A stretch of 64,000 bases of DNA, from contig AP014633.1 in assembly GCA_000828835.1 (NCBI GenBank), forward strand, positions 1,488,001-1,552,000, given 5' to 3'. A program made the translations under genes and the position numbers. Positions 55,236 to 64,000 of the stretch are shown in pieces (positions within the stretch are counted from its first letter, which is position 1; each line of letters begins with the position of its first letter). The stretch comes from Thioploca ingrica (GTDB lineage Bacteria > Pseudomonadota > Gammaproteobacteria > Beggiatoales > Beggiatoaceae). Under the pieces are notes generated by a model. It saw nothing but the letters and a program-made list of their open reading frames with translations. It made no database searches and was not told where the DNA came from.

Positions 55236-56420
55236 ATGACTATCAATTGGAATGAATTGGGTTTTAATACCCGCGCAGTACGAGTTGGACAAGTTCGTAG
55301 TCAGGAAGGTGAACATAGCGAAGCGTTGTTTCCAACCTCGAGCTTTGTCTTTGACAATGCCGCACAAGCGGCTGCTCGGTTTGCACAGACCGAACCCGGT
55401 AATATTTATTCGCGATTTACTAACCCCACGGTACGTAATTTTGAAGAACGTCTGGCGGCTTTGGAAGGTGGAGAACGTTGTATGGCCACTTCCTCTGGAA
55501 TGGCCGCTATTTTTAGTACTTGTCTTGGGTTACTGAAAGCGGGTGATCATCTGATTGCTTCTCAAAGTATTTTTGGTGCAACCGTGACCTTACTGAATAA
55601 CATTTTGTCAAAATTTGCCATTCAAACGACCTTCGTTAATTTAACTGATCTCGATAGTTGGCGGGCGGCTATCCAACCGAACACCAAACTGTTTTTTCTC
55701 GAAACGCCTTCTAATCCGTTAACTGAAATTGCCGATATTAGAGCACTTGCTGAACTCGCTCATGCACATCACTGTTTACTGGTGGTCGACAATTGTTTCT
55801 GTACGCCAGCATTGCAAAGACCGCTGTCTTTAGGGGCTGATATTGTTATCCACTCAGCGACAAAATATTTGGATGGTCAAGGACGGTGTATTGGCGGTGC
55901 GATTGTTGGATCAGAACGATTGGTTGGTGGGGACATTTTTGCTATCCTGCGTTCGGGTGGTCCCACGATGAGTCCTTTTAACGCTTGGATCTTCTTGAAA
56001 GGCTTAGAAACGTTGCAGTTACGAATGCAAAAACATTGTGATAATGCAGAAATTCTGGCACGTTGGTTAGCAACGCAAGCAGCCGTCGAACGGATCTACT
56101 ATCCCGGCTTGCCTTCTCATCCACAACATAACTTAGCTAAAACTCAACAAAATCGCTTTGGTGGTTTAGTATCGTTTGAGGTCAAGGGTGGACAAGAATT
56201 GGCGTGGCGAGTAATTGATTCCACGAGAATCATGTCGATTACAGCTAATCTAGGTGATGTTAAAACGACTATTACGCATCCGGCCAGTACGACTCATGGG
56301 CGTATCACCCCCGAACAACGCCGTGCCGCTGGTATTAGTGATGGTCTGATTCGAATTTCAGTCGGATTGGAAGATATTGAAGATTTACAGGCTGATTTGT
56401 CACGGGGTTTAAATCCGTAA
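55236..56420 (+). CDS. metZ: O-succinylhomoserine sulfhydrylase
   Basis: A 394-residue PLP enzyme of the Cys/Met metabolism family. It makes homocysteine directly from O-succinylhomoserine and sulfide. ATSSGMAAIF and the PLP-lysine motif HSATKYLDGQGR are seen, and the order cvpA-purF-metZ is the standard pseudomonad-type context. Direct sulfhydrylation suits an organism with ready sulfide (inference). Cystathionine gamma-synthase is the closest alternative reading; context favours MetZ. Confidence 0.92.
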   Translation: MTINWNELGFNTRAVRVGQVRSQEGEHSEALFPTSSFVFDNAAQAAARFAQTEPGNIYSRFTNPTVRNFEERLAALEGGERCMATSSGMAAIFSTCLGLLKAGDHLIASQSIFGATVTLLNNILSKFAIQTTFVNLTDLDSWRAAIQPNTKLFFLETPSNPLTEIADIRALAELAHAHHCLLVVDNCFCTPALQRPLSLGADIVIHSATKYLDGQGRCIGGAIVGSERLVGGDIFAILRSGGPTMSPFNAWIFLKGLETLQLRMQKHCDNAEILARWLATQAAVERIYYPGLPSHPQHNLAKTQQNRFGGLVSFEVKGGQELAWRVIDSTRIMSITANLGDVKTTITHPASTTHGRITPEQRRAAGISDGLIRISVGLEDIEDLQADLSRGLNP

Positions 56421-56421
56421 C

Positions 56422-56485
56422 CCTCATTCGAGTCACCCGGGGGGAGAACTTCTCCTCCTCTGGTTATTGGGGAAAAAAAATGAGG
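56422..56485. terminator. Nested stem-loop between convergent metZ and a small secreted-protein gene
   Basis: CCTCATT just after metZ pairs with AATGAGG near 56479-56485. Inside, GGAGAA-C-TTCTCC (56443-56455) forms a second hairpin, and an A-run (T-run on the minus strand) adjoins. It could end transcription from both sides. Confidence 0.45.
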
Positions 56486-56496
56486 TTGCTTCATCA

Positions 56497-56760
56497 TCAA
56501 AAAATATCTTGACTCAATTCATAAAAATCATGATATTCTTCCTGATATTTCTTGGTATTCAGATTATAAGACTGGGGTTTTGGTAAGGTACAAACAGATT
56601 CTTTTACTCGCTCAAAACAAGAAATGTTGAGATAGTAGTCCAATTTCTTATAAGAGTTCTTGCTATTTCGTTCTGCAATATAAGCTGATGCTTCAGTTGC
56701 AAGACCAATTATACTTATTAGCAACGCACTAACCGTGACTGTCAGTAATTTTTTTTTCAT
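56497..56760 (-). CDS. Small secreted protein of unknown function
   Basis: An 87-residue protein. I start at the ATG at 56760, preceded by AAGGAG 12 bases upstream, not at the earlier ATG. A clear signal peptide (KKKLLTVTVSALLISIIGLATEASA, cleavage near residue 25) leaves about 62 residues with two cysteines (ISCFERVKESVC) that could form a disulfide, and many Tyr, Lys and Asn. No family was recognised. Convergent with metZ. Confidence 0.6.
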   Translation of the reverse strand: MKKKLLTVTVSALLISIIGLATEASAYIAERNSKNSYKKLDYYLNISCFERVKESVCTLPKPQSYNLNTKKYQEEYHDFYELSQDIF

Positions 56761-57410
56761 TTTAAACTCCTTATCCATTTTATTTAAATAGTACTTTCAA
56801 GGGAAAATTGAATTCCACTGTAACATAACGAACTCAATTAGTTTTTTATAACAGAGTGATTTCTACTCACTTATTGCTATAGAATGCAAATAAATAGCCA
56901 AAATATAATACACTGAATTCATTTGAATAATTTTCAATTGGTTTAAAATTTTAACTCAAGGCAAGTACCTTCATTTTTCTTGAGAGTGTTAAACCGGATG
57001 TTAACAAGGTGACCACCAAGGGGAGTTACAATCCCGAGTTACACTAAAATCATTCTCTCTTTAACACAGTTCTGGTCTTTAAAGTGAGCAAAACCAACGG
57101 TTTTTTTATATTCAATAACCCGGTTGAAATCAATTTTTAAATTTTTATCGAACAATCGATCAATAACTTAGAATTAATGGCTAACAATTAAAATAAAAAC
57201 TCAATCGTAGAGATATAATTATAATATTAATTTTGCTACGAGGAAATTAATTTGATTTTTATCAGCCCTTGTTATCCTAGTTAAAATAATAAATTAATGC
57301 GTTAAAACACAATGTTATTGTTGAATTTTAATAAATTTATTGATCCGCTGCTAATAATTAAACATGTAATATAATAATATGCGATCGCAGTTTTATTATA
57401 AGGAGATTCC
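56761..57410. other. Long intergenic region upstream of phaC
   Basis: 650 AT-rich bases without a gene. They contain the shared 50-bp element (57018-57067), a TATAAT (57370-57375) 35 bases before the start, one GCGATCGC palindrome (57381-57388) and AGGAG (57401-57405) as RBS. The length suggests a regulated promoter. Confidence 0.5.
57018..57067 (+). promoter_or_regulatory. 50-bp element shared with the MaoC-Pta upstream region
   Basis: Matches 35821-35870 at 38 of 50 positions, ending in TTCTCTCTTTAACAC here (the last 13 bases differ from the other copy only at the first). It lies about 340 bases before the phaC start. It may be a regulator-binding region or part of an old dispersed repeat. 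Confidence 0.55.
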
Positions 57411-59156
57411 ATGTCAAATCAACCGCCTTCTAACAACCCTTTAGAAATTTTTCAAGCATTTAGCAAGGAAACTAATCAATTCTGGCAAAGTTTTATTGCT
57501 AATCAAGGCCAAGAAATGGTTAATGGATTTATGCAAGCCTGGGAAGCTTGGTTGAAGAAATCAACAGAAAATCCCACTCAATGGCTAGATATCATCACTC
57601 GCTATCAACAAGAGCAACTCAATTTATGGCTGAAAATTATCAATAATCCAGTTGGCCAACCACTAGAATCCGTGATTTCGTCACCGGCTGGCGATCGACG
57701 ATTCTCTGCTAAAGAATGGCATGAAAACCCGGTATTTAGTTATGTTAAACAATCTTATTTACTCGCGGCTAAACTCTTAACAGAACTCTCAGAGAATGCC
57801 GATTTGGATAAACATAGTCAGCAAAAACTGAATTTTTACACCCAATACTTCATTAATTCGATGTCACCGACTAACTTTGCGGCTACCAATCCGGAAGTTA
57901 TAAATCAAGCAATTGAAACTAAAGGACAAAGTTTAATTGATGGGTTAAAAAACTTACTGACTGACTTGGAAAAAGGTCGCATCACCATGACGGATGAATC
58001 GGCTTTTCAAGTCGGTAAAAATTTAGCCATTACTCCGGGCGCCGTGATCTATGAAAATGAACTCATGCAACTTATTCAATATCAAGCCACCACTGAAACG
58101 GTCAGTGATCGGCCGGTAATTATTGTTCCACCTTGTATTAACAAATATTATATTCTAGACCTCAAACCAGAAAATTCCTTCGTTAAATACGCAGTTGATC
58201 AGGGTAATACCGTCTTTCTTATTTCTTGGCGTAATCCAGAAAAAGATCTCAGTGAAATCGGTTGGGATGATTATATTCAAGCCGGCGTGGTAAAAGCCAT
58301 TGAAGTCGTTAAGGCCATTAGCAATGCTAAAAAGGTGAACACGGTCTCTTGGTGCGTGGGTGGGACTATCTTAGCAACTGCTTTAGCGGTTTTAGCTAAA
58401 CAAAAAGATAATTCGGTGGCATCGGCCACTTTCTTCACCACGTTATTGGATTTCTCGGAACCTGGCGAAATCAGCGTGTTCATTGATGAAGTCCAAATCG
58501 CACGTCGGGAATCACAATTAAAATATAAAGGAATTTTATCCGGTCAAGATTTAGCCGTCACGTTTTCGATGATACGCGCCAATGATTTGATTTGGTCTTA
58601 TGTCGTTAATAACTATCTCAAAGGACAAACACCCACTCCTTTTGATATTCTCTATTGGAATAGCGATCCCACGCATTTACCGGCCAAGATGTATAGCTAT
58701 TATATCCGCAATATGTACATGGATAATAAATTAATCGAACCCAATGCGTTAACCATGTGTGGTATGCCCATCAATCTGGGTAACATTAAAATACCTAGTT
58801 ATTTTCTCTCAACGATTGATGACCATATTGCGCCCTGGATGACGACTTTTACGAGTGCTCAATTACTGAGTGGCTCAGTCGAATTCGTACTTGGTGCGAG
58901 TGGACATGTCGCCGGGGTGATTAATCCGCCGGCTAAAAACAAGCGTCACTATTGGAGTGATGGTGAATTGGGTAAAGATCCGGGACATTGGTTAAAAACG
59001 GCCCAAACTCACCCAGGCAGTTGGTGGACTCATTGGGATCAGTGGTTAAAAAAGCGAGGTGGCAATACCATACCGGCGCCCGTTGCTTTAGGTAATGCAG
59101 AATACCCAAGCATTGAACCGGCGCCCGGTCGTTATGTGACTAAGCGCATTAACTAG
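57411..59156 (+). CDS. phaC: Class I poly(3-hydroxyalkanoate) synthase
   Basis: A 581-residue enzyme polymerising 3-hydroxyacyl-CoA into storage granules. The N-terminal PhaC domain (about 60-240) precedes the alpha/beta-hydrolase core. The nucleophile Cys315 lies in SWCVGG, where the first glycine of the usual G-x-C-x-G box is serine. The catalytic Asp (STIDDHIAP) and His (GASGHVAGV) follow in order. Length and the C-terminal segment DPGHWLKTAQTHPGSWW are class I features. It is not next to phaA, phaB or phasin genes. A 6-bp stem (CCCCTC/GAGGGG, 59171-59187) follows the stop. Confidence 0.96.
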   Translation: MSNQPPSNNPLEIFQAFSKETNQFWQSFIANQGQEMVNGFMQAWEAWLKKSTENPTQWLDIITRYQQEQLNLWLKIINNPVGQPLESVISSPAGDRRFSAKEWHENPVFSYVKQSYLLAAKLLTELSENADLDKHSQQKLNFYTQYFINSMSPTNFAATNPEVINQAIETKGQSLIDGLKNLLTDLEKGRITMTDESAFQVGKNLAITPGAVIYENELMQLIQYQATTETVSDRPVIIVPPCINKYYILDLKPENSFVKYAVDQGNTVFLISWRNPEKDLSEIGWDDYIQAGVVKAIEVVKAISNAKKVNTVSWCVGGTILATALAVLAKQKDNSVASATFFTTLLDFSEPGEISVFIDEVQIARRESQLKYKGILSGQDLAVTFSMIRANDLIWSYVVNNYLKGQTPTPFDILYWNSDPTHLPAKMYSYYIRNMYMDNKLIEPNALTMCGMPINLGNIKIPSYFLSTIDDHIAPWMTTFTSAQLLSGSVEFVLGASGHVAGVINPPAKNKRHYWSDGELGKDPGHWLKTAQTHPGSWWTHWDQWLKKRGGNTIPAPVALGNAEYPSIEPAPGRYVTKRIN

Positions 59157-59170
59157 TATTTTGGTGTCAT

Positions 59171-59187
59171 CCCCTCGTTAGGAGGGG
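59171..59187 (+). terminator. Stem-loop after phaC
   Basis: CCCCTC-GTTAG-GAGGGG is a perfect 6-bp stem 14 bases after the phaC stop. It lacks a T-run, so it may attenuate or protect the phaC mRNA instead of ending it fully. Confidence 0.4.
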
Positions 59188-59227
59188 AAAGAATTAAGTA
59201 AAAAATTATTGTTAATAAGGAAACACT

Positions 59228-61279
59228 GTGACCGAATTTGAAGGCCATATTTGGGTAGCTCAAGATAATGATGAGGTTAATTTCATTTGTACCACCAAAC
59301 GAGTAAAAAATAAAATTCAAGCGGTTAATGAAAAGGGACGTGAATTACGAATTGCGGCAGATAAGTTACTGTGGCAATATCCTCGTCAAGCCAGTGGCTT
59401 AGAAGATTGGCAAACTACTTGTGCTCAGATTCAAACGACCGTAGCCAATTTGCAGCGTGATATTGATATGGCGTTGTTGTGGGAAAGTGCGGTTGAATTA
59501 CAGTTAAAGGCCATTCAGGAATTAGCTGAATTGTACTTTGGCCAAACGGTTACTATAGAACATTTAACGGCTTTATGGCGAAGTATTGCCGAAGATCGCT
59601 TATATTTCAAGCGGCGTGGGCAAGATTGGGAAGCACGGTCAGCCGAACAAATTACCGAATTAAAAACCCAAAGAACCCGTGAACAAATCCGCGCTCAATC
59701 ACAAGCCTTAGCTAAAGAATGGTTACAAGCACTCGCTCGCTCACCGCTACCGGCCTTTCCGCATTTGTCATTGTCTAGTGATAATGACGATGAAGCCAGC
59801 GAAAATTTTCAAGTACTTAATTTACAACCGGAATTGCTACCTTTTGTGGAACGATTAGAATCCTGGTTACGTGGTGATACCGATAAAGATGCCGAAGAAT
59901 TAGTCAGTACCATTGCGATAACAGCGAAACTTAATCCACGGGAATTCGTTTTTGAGACGTTACAAAAAACCGGCCGACTACCCCTAGATGCTGATCGTGA
60001 TGTTATGGTCGCGGGCTTAAAACCAGAATTTTCTGCTGTCGTCAATGAAGCAGCACAAATGGTACCCCCTTGGCAACCCAACCCGCTTGGCTCTATCACA
60101 CCATTACTGTTTAGTATTGATGATGAAGAAACTCGGGAAGTTGATGACGCCTTAGCAATCGAACGAGAAGGACCGCTTTGGAAAGTCACCATAGCGATAG
60201 CTGACCCAGCGAGTGTCGTTCATTGTGGTGATACCTTAGACCGAGAAGCAATGCGGCGAGGCACCACTGTTTATTTACCGACTCAAACGGTGTTGATGCT
60301 GCCCGAACGAATTTCATGTGATATTGCTAGTTTAACCGCCGAGCAAATCCGTTCTTCTCTGGTCGTACGCGCTTGGCTAGATGATCAAGGGGAAATTATC
60401 AAAAGTGATATTAATCGAGAAGGCATTAAAGTACTTAAGCGGTTGCATTACAGCGAGGCAGACCGGTTACTCCAACAAGGCGAAGATGAAACTGCTCAAC
60501 AATTGCGCAATTTATTAACCATTGCGAAGCAATTGCAATCACAGCGGCTAGCCCAAGGCGCGTTGACTTTACAACGTTCAGAATATAAAGTGAGTGTGGT
60601 GCAGGGTCAGATTACTGTGACGATAATCGATAAAGATTCTCCTAGCCGTCTGTTAGTGGCCGAAATGATGATTTTAGCTAATCATATTGCTGCTCGCTAT
60701 GCTCAACGTCATCAAGTTCCAGTCATTTATCGCTGTCAAGATGCTCCGCTTGAACCGATTAACGAATCCATGCTGGCCGATCCGCTCAGCTTTCACAAGA
60801 TTCGCAAATTATTAGGTCGATCTTCGCTATCACTACAACCCTGTGGACATACTGGTTTAGGATTATCTTTATATACCCAACTGACTTCGCCTTTACGCCG
60901 CTTTGCGGATCTCGTTATTCAGCGGCAGTTAATGGCTCACTTGGTAGGAGAAGCGTTACCTTATGATCAAGAGGAATTATTTAAAGTACTAGAAACAGCG
61001 GAACGAACCGCCAAAGAATCGCGCCTGATTGAAGGGGAAGCCAAAAAACGTTGGTTAATGCAATATTTAAAGCAAGATTGGGGTGAACGAGCCATCGAAG
61101 TTCTCGTTATCAGTGCGGTCAAAAACGGTTATAAAGTTGAAATGCAACCGTGGGCAGTGGAAGCTTTTTTGAGTACCAATAGAACCTTAGAAATGGGGCA
61201 AACCGTCATGGCCGTACCAGAAAAAATTCGCGTCAAAGCAGCAACCGCACGCTTAAAATTAGTCAAGAGTGAGGAATAA
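59228..61279 (+). CDS. RNase II / RNase R family exoribonuclease
   Basis: A 683-residue 3'-5' exoribonuclease with a GTG start after AAGGAAAC. The N-terminus (1-90) carries an OB-like cap and a helical region differing from E. coli RNase II. The RNB domain (about 285-590) has the metal-binding acids in [17 protein letters not shown] and later [19 protein letters not shown]-terminal S1-like segment is short. The layout recalls the cyanobacterial and sulfur-bacterial VacB-like group. It degrades unstructured RNA; no gene symbol is assigned because RNase II and RNase R cannot be separated safely. Confidence 0.9.
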   Translation: MTEFEGHIWVAQDNDEVNFICTTKRVKNKIQAVNEKGRELRIAADKLLWQYPRQASGLEDWQTTCAQIQTTVANLQRDIDMALLWESAVELQLKAIQELAELYFGQTVTIEHLTALWRSIAEDRLYFKRRGQDWEARSAEQITELKTQRTREQIRAQSQALAKEWLQALARSPLPAFPHLSLSSDNDDEASENFQVLNLQPELLPFVERLESWLRGDTDKDAEELVSTIAITAKLNPREFVFETLQKTGRLPLDADRDVMVAGLKPEFSAVVNEAAQMVPPWQPNPLGSITPLLFSIDDEETREVDDALAIEREGPLWKVTIAIADPASVVHCGDTLDREAMRRGTTVYLPTQTVLMLPERISCDIASLTAEQIRSSLVVRAWLDDQGEIIKSDINREGIKVLKRLHYSEADRLLQQGEDETAQQLRNLLTIAKQLQSQRLAQGALTLQRSEYKVSVVQGQITVTIIDKDSPSRLLVAEMMILANHIAARYAQRHQVPVIYRCQDAPLEPINESMLADPLSFHKIRKLLGRSSLSLQPCGHTGLGLSLYTQLTSPLRRFADLVIQRQLMAHLVGEALPYDQEELFKVLETAERTAKESRLIEGEAKKRWLMQYLKQDWGERAIEVLVISAVKNGYKVEMQPWAVEAFLSTNRTLEMGQTVMAVPEKIRVKAATARLKLVKSEE

Positions 61280-61301
61280 TTTCACTCGCTGTTATGAATC
61301 T

Positions 61302-63497
61302 ATGAGTATATTAGGTCAATTTCGAGCCTTTAAAGAAGAATCACTCACTCGTCATACCCTGTTCAAAATCGGTATCTGGATTGCTGTAGTAATTATTTTT
61401 ACCAATATAATCACTTATTTACAAGTATCAACCAAAATTGAAACCCAAATTTTTGCTCAATTAAAAAGTTACATTGCTGAACGTGGACGAGGAGAAAATA
61501 ATATTTTCGAATTAGCTTTAGATAATCATGAGCTATTAAAAGAAGTTTTGCTAGAACAATTGCAATCACCACCAGATATGAATTACCAGGCTATTTTTGA
61601 TAGCCACTTTACTCGTTATAAGGATGGTGTGATTCGTAATCGCGCGGAAGATTTTGATGGTGAAAAAAACAGTTGTGTTTATATTCACCCCACCTTGCCA
61701 CTGAGCAATGAACTCAAACGTTTGGTCGTTATTTTTTATCAGTTGACCAATCAATATGGTCAAGCTTGGTTAAAGCGCTTCGATAACACCTATATTTTTA
61801 CTGCCGATAATATTTTTACCCGCTTTTCGCCAGATTATCCCGCTTGGTGTGAAGAGGCGAAACCCGATTTTGATGTGAAACAAAAAGAATTTTATCAGTT
61901 GGCTGAACTTAAAAATAATCCCCAGCGAAAATCGGTTTGGACGGGGGTTTACTATGACTCAGAAGCCAGTCAGTGGTTTGTTTCCATCATTACCCCGGTG
62001 GTGTTAAATGGACAAAATATCGCTTATATTGGTAATAATATTGACCTGAATGAGCTATTAGAACGCACTCTCCGCCAACGTTTAGAAAATGGTTATAATA
62101 TGATTATAGCGGCGGATGGACGTTTAATCGTTCACCCGCGCTGGATATACAAGATGATCGAGCGCGGTGGTCACTTTAATATCCGTACTGATGGCGATAC
62201 GCAATTAAAGCATATGTTTGATCTGATCAGTGCGGTTGAAACCGAAGATGTTGTAGAAGATAAGGAAAACTATCAGTATTTAGGTGTCACCAAAATGGAA
62301 ACCACCGGCTGGTATTTTGTGGTGGTATTTCCAAAAGTATTTTTTGCCCAAATTGCTTGGGAAACCGCCCAACTTATCCTGATTTTAGGTAGCCTATCTT
62401 TGTTGATTGTCCTGAGCATTTTATATGTGATTATGCATCGCCAAATTGCTAAACCACTGACGGAACTGCTGGTGGCCACTCGACGCTTGGGTAACCATGA
62501 TTTTAATATGCACTTTGATTTTAAAAGAAAAGATGAATTAGGTCGGTTAGCGGAATCTTTTCAAACCATGGCCATGATTTTAGGTGCCCGAGAACAACAA
62601 TTATTAGATTACGCTAATGATTTGGAAATTTATACCCTCGAATTGACTCGTGCTAAAGAAGCGGCTGAAGCCGCTAATATTACTAAAAGCCAATTCATTG
62701 CAAACGTTAGCCATGAATTACGAACCCCTTTAAATGCGATTATTGGTTACAGTGAAATGTTACAAGAAGATGCGGTGGATTTTGGAGAAGAAGGTTTTAT
62801 TTCGGATCTGCAAAAAATTCATACCGCCGGTAGACATTTACTAGGTCTTATCAATGACATCTTAGATATTTCTAAAATTGAAGCTGGTAAAATGGATATT
62901 TACACCGAAACCTTTGATATCCAATCATTATTAGATGAAGTCGTCATAACGGTTCAACCGTTGGTAACCAAATCCGGTAATACTTTATTAATAGAATATG
63001 GCGATAATTTAAGTGAAATGCATGCTGATCTCACTAAAATTCGGCAGTCTTTATTAAATTTGCTCAGCAACGCGTCTAAATTCACTGAAAAAGGGGTGAT
63101 TACTTTATCAGTTAAGCGTCATTCCCTGATTCCGGGTGACAAAAGAAGTGATTGGTTTGAATTCAGAATCACCGATACCGGTATCGGGATGACCGACACT
63201 CAAAAAAGGAAACTATTCCAAGCCTTTACCCAAGTAGATGCTTCCACGACTCGAAAATATGGTGGCACCGGTTTAGGTTTAGCGATTACTAAACGGTTTA
63301 CTGAAATGATGGGTGGGAATATCAGTGTTGAAAGTGAATTAGGACGTGGTAGTACTTTTAAAATTCGGTTACCGGCTAAAGTCATCATCGGTAAAGCCGC
63401 GGCAACCCTGGAGATTCAAATGAAAACCCCCACGCCACCCTCCCCAGTAAAACCAATCGAGGTTAAGTCAATAACGAATACGACTCAATCAATTTAA
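61302..63497 (+). CDS. Membrane sensor histidine kinase with dCACHE-like input
   Basis: A 731-residue kinase from the ATG at 61302 (a GTG at 61269 overlaps the upstream gene). Spans at about 20-40 and 355-380 enclose a large periplasmic double-CACHE-like sensor with [21 protein letters not shown] and [18 protein letters not shown] domain (about 383-430), a coiled segment, the HisKA dimerisation domain with His471 ([13 protein letters not shown]), and the HATPase ([18 protein letters not shown]) follow. A short Pro-rich tail ends it; there is no receiver domain. The cognate regulator is not adjacent. Ligand unknown; CACHE domains often bind amino or organic acids. Confidence 0.93.
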   Translation: MSILGQFRAFKEESLTRHTLFKIGIWIAVVIIFTNIITYLQVSTKIETQIFAQLKSYIAERGRGENNIFELALDNHELLKEVLLEQLQSPPDMNYQAIFDSHFTRYKDGVIRNRAEDFDGEKNSCVYIHPTLPLSNELKRLVVIFYQLTNQYGQAWLKRFDNTYIFTADNIFTRFSPDYPAWCEEAKPDFDVKQKEFYQLAELKNNPQRKSVWTGVYYDSEASQWFVSIITPVVLNGQNIAYIGNNIDLNELLERTLRQRLENGYNMIIAADGRLIVHPRWIYKMIERGGHFNIRTDGDTQLKHMFDLISAVETEDVVEDKENYQYLGVTKMETTGWYFVVVFPKVFFAQIAWETAQLILILGSLSLLIVLSILYVIMHRQIAKPLTELLVATRRLGNHDFNMHFDFKRKDELGRLAESFQTMAMILGAREQQLLDYANDLEIYTLELTRAKEAAEAANITKSQFIANVSHELRTPLNAIIGYSEMLQEDAVDFGEEGFISDLQKIHTAGRHLLGLINDILDISKIEAGKMDIYTETFDIQSLLDEVVITVQPLVTKSGNTLLIEYGDNLSEMHADLTKIRQSLLNLLSNASKFTEKGVITLSVKRHSLIPGDKRSDWFEFRITDTGIGMTDTQKRKLFQAFTQVDASTTRKYGGTGLGLAITKRFTEMMGGNISVESELGRGSTFKIRLPAKVIIGKAAATLEIQMKTPTPPSPVKPIEVKSITNTTQSI

Positions 63498-63516
63498 CTG
63501 ATTTTAGTTAGTGTAG

Positions 63517-63543
63517 CCCAGATGGAACGAAGTGGAATCTGGG
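63517..63543 (+). repeat. Dispersed-type hairpin (GTAGCCCAGATGGAACGAAG family)
   Basis: CCCAGAT (63517-63523) and ATCTGGG (63537-63543) form a perfect 7-bp stem around a 13-base loop, preceded by GTAG. This layout is that of the GTAGCCCGGATG...ATCCGGG intergenic repeats known from many proteobacteria. Confidence 0.65.
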
Positions 63544-63568
63544 ACTCCAGGCTATGTAAGGAAAATTT

Positions 63569-64000
63569 ATGTCTACTCCCCAACAGTTTATTCCCTTAAA
63601 AATCGCGGTGTTAACGGTTTCAGATACTCGTACTGAAGCTAATGATAGTTCCGGCAAAATTTTGGTAGAACGTTTAACGACCGCTGGGCATCAATGTGCC
63701 GACAAAGTGATTGTTCCAGATAATATTTATCAAATTAGAGCGGTGGTTTCCAATTGGATTGTACATCCTGATATTCAAGTGATTATATCCACGGGCGGCA
63801 CCGGCGTCACCGGGAGAGATGGGACACCAGAAGCCATTGATCCCTTATTAGACAAAAAGTTAGCTGGTTTTGGGGAATTATTTCGAGCGCTCTCTTACGA
63901 AGAAATTCAAACTTCAACTATCCAGTCAAGAGCTTTAGCTGGCGTTGCCAATGGAACTTATATTTTCTGTTTACCTGGTTCTGCTGGTGCCTGTAAAACC
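63569..64000 (+). CDS. moaB: Molybdenum cofactor biosynthesis protein MoaB, partial
   Basis: The first 144 residues of a MoaB-type protein; the 3' end lies beyond the window. AAGGA sits 6 bases before the ATG. LKIAVLTVSDTRT begins the MPT-binding fold, and ISTGGTGVTGRDGTPEA is the family signature with the catalytic-type acidic residue. It adenylates molybdopterin or assists that step in molybdenum cofactor synthesis. Confidence 0.94.
   Translation, partial: MSTPQQFIPLKIAVLTVSDTRTEANDSSGKILVERLTTAGHQCADKVIVPDNIYQIRAVVSNWIVHPDIQVIISTGGTGVTGRDGTPEAIDPLLDKKLAGFGELFRALSYEEIQTSTIQSRALAGVANGTYIFCLPGSAGACKT

Noticed and set aside
57381..57388. GCGATCGC as a HIP1-type cyanobacterial element
   Set aside because: Only one copy was noticed in this upstream region, so it is compatible with chance.

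Overview
The window reads as chromosomal DNA of an AT-rich gammaproteobacterium. The evidence is the rpoN-hpf-ptsN / lptBAC-kdsCD block, the cvpA-purF-metZ block, a Pil-Chp type IV pilus chemosensory operon, a FimV-like protein, class I PhaC, an epmA-tsaB pair and an Acidithiobacillus-type glutamate-cysteine ligase. Together with the base composition, dispersed intergenic hairpins and Ras-like GTPase/roadblock genes, this suggests a filamentous gliding sulfur bacterium of the Beggiatoa/Thioploca kind. That placement is inference; no 16S gene is present.

Layout. 1-2495: the 3' end of recJ, convergent with a glycosyltransferase fused to a PIG-L/LmbE deacetylase. 2890-4200: a membrane-anchored cytochrome c with a 4 x 22-residue repeat tail, followed by a compact structured RNA candidate. 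4197-6978 (minus): a small membrane protein, ilvA and queF. 7020-13872 (minus): hprK, ptsN, hpf, rpoN, lptB, lptA, lptC, kdsC, kdsD, joining nitrogen-PTS/sigma-54 control to LPS transport and Kdo synthesis. 14006-15864: a methyltransferase gene cleanly split by a 939-bp IS630-family element. 16228-18402: a secreted propeller-like protein, a possible small membrane peptide and tRNA-Arg(CCG). 18650-20355 (minus): a radical SAM/SPASM protein with a methyltransferase. 20670-25786: an orphan ParA, epmA, tsaB, polA. 25828-37384: a nuclease-fold protein, gspK-like and rfbD genes, a C39 peptidase, galE, gmhA, a lytic transglycosylase, hemE with a FimV-like gene, a lipoprotein and a MaoC-Pta fusion.

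37433-47278 (minus) is a complete-looking Pil-Chp pathway in the order pilG, pilH, pilI, pilJ, a FimL-like/ChpA N-terminal gene, chpA kinase and a cheW-type gene. ChpA is split into two proteins, pilK and chpB are absent, and a decayed second pilG lies upstream. After gshA come a roadblock/LC7 protein, two paralogous Ras-like GTPases and a pseudo-receiver protein (49519-52433). These look like a polarity or motility switch next to the pilus chemosensory system and are the most interesting candidate system here.

52986-64000: cvpA, purF, metZ, a small secreted protein, phaC, an RNase II-family exonuclease, a dCACHE-type sensor kinase and the 5' part of moaB. The phaC upstream region shares a 50-bp element (38/50 identical) with the region upstream of the MaoC-Pta fusion 21 kb away, which may mark common control of acyl-CoA/polyhydroxybutyrate metabolism.
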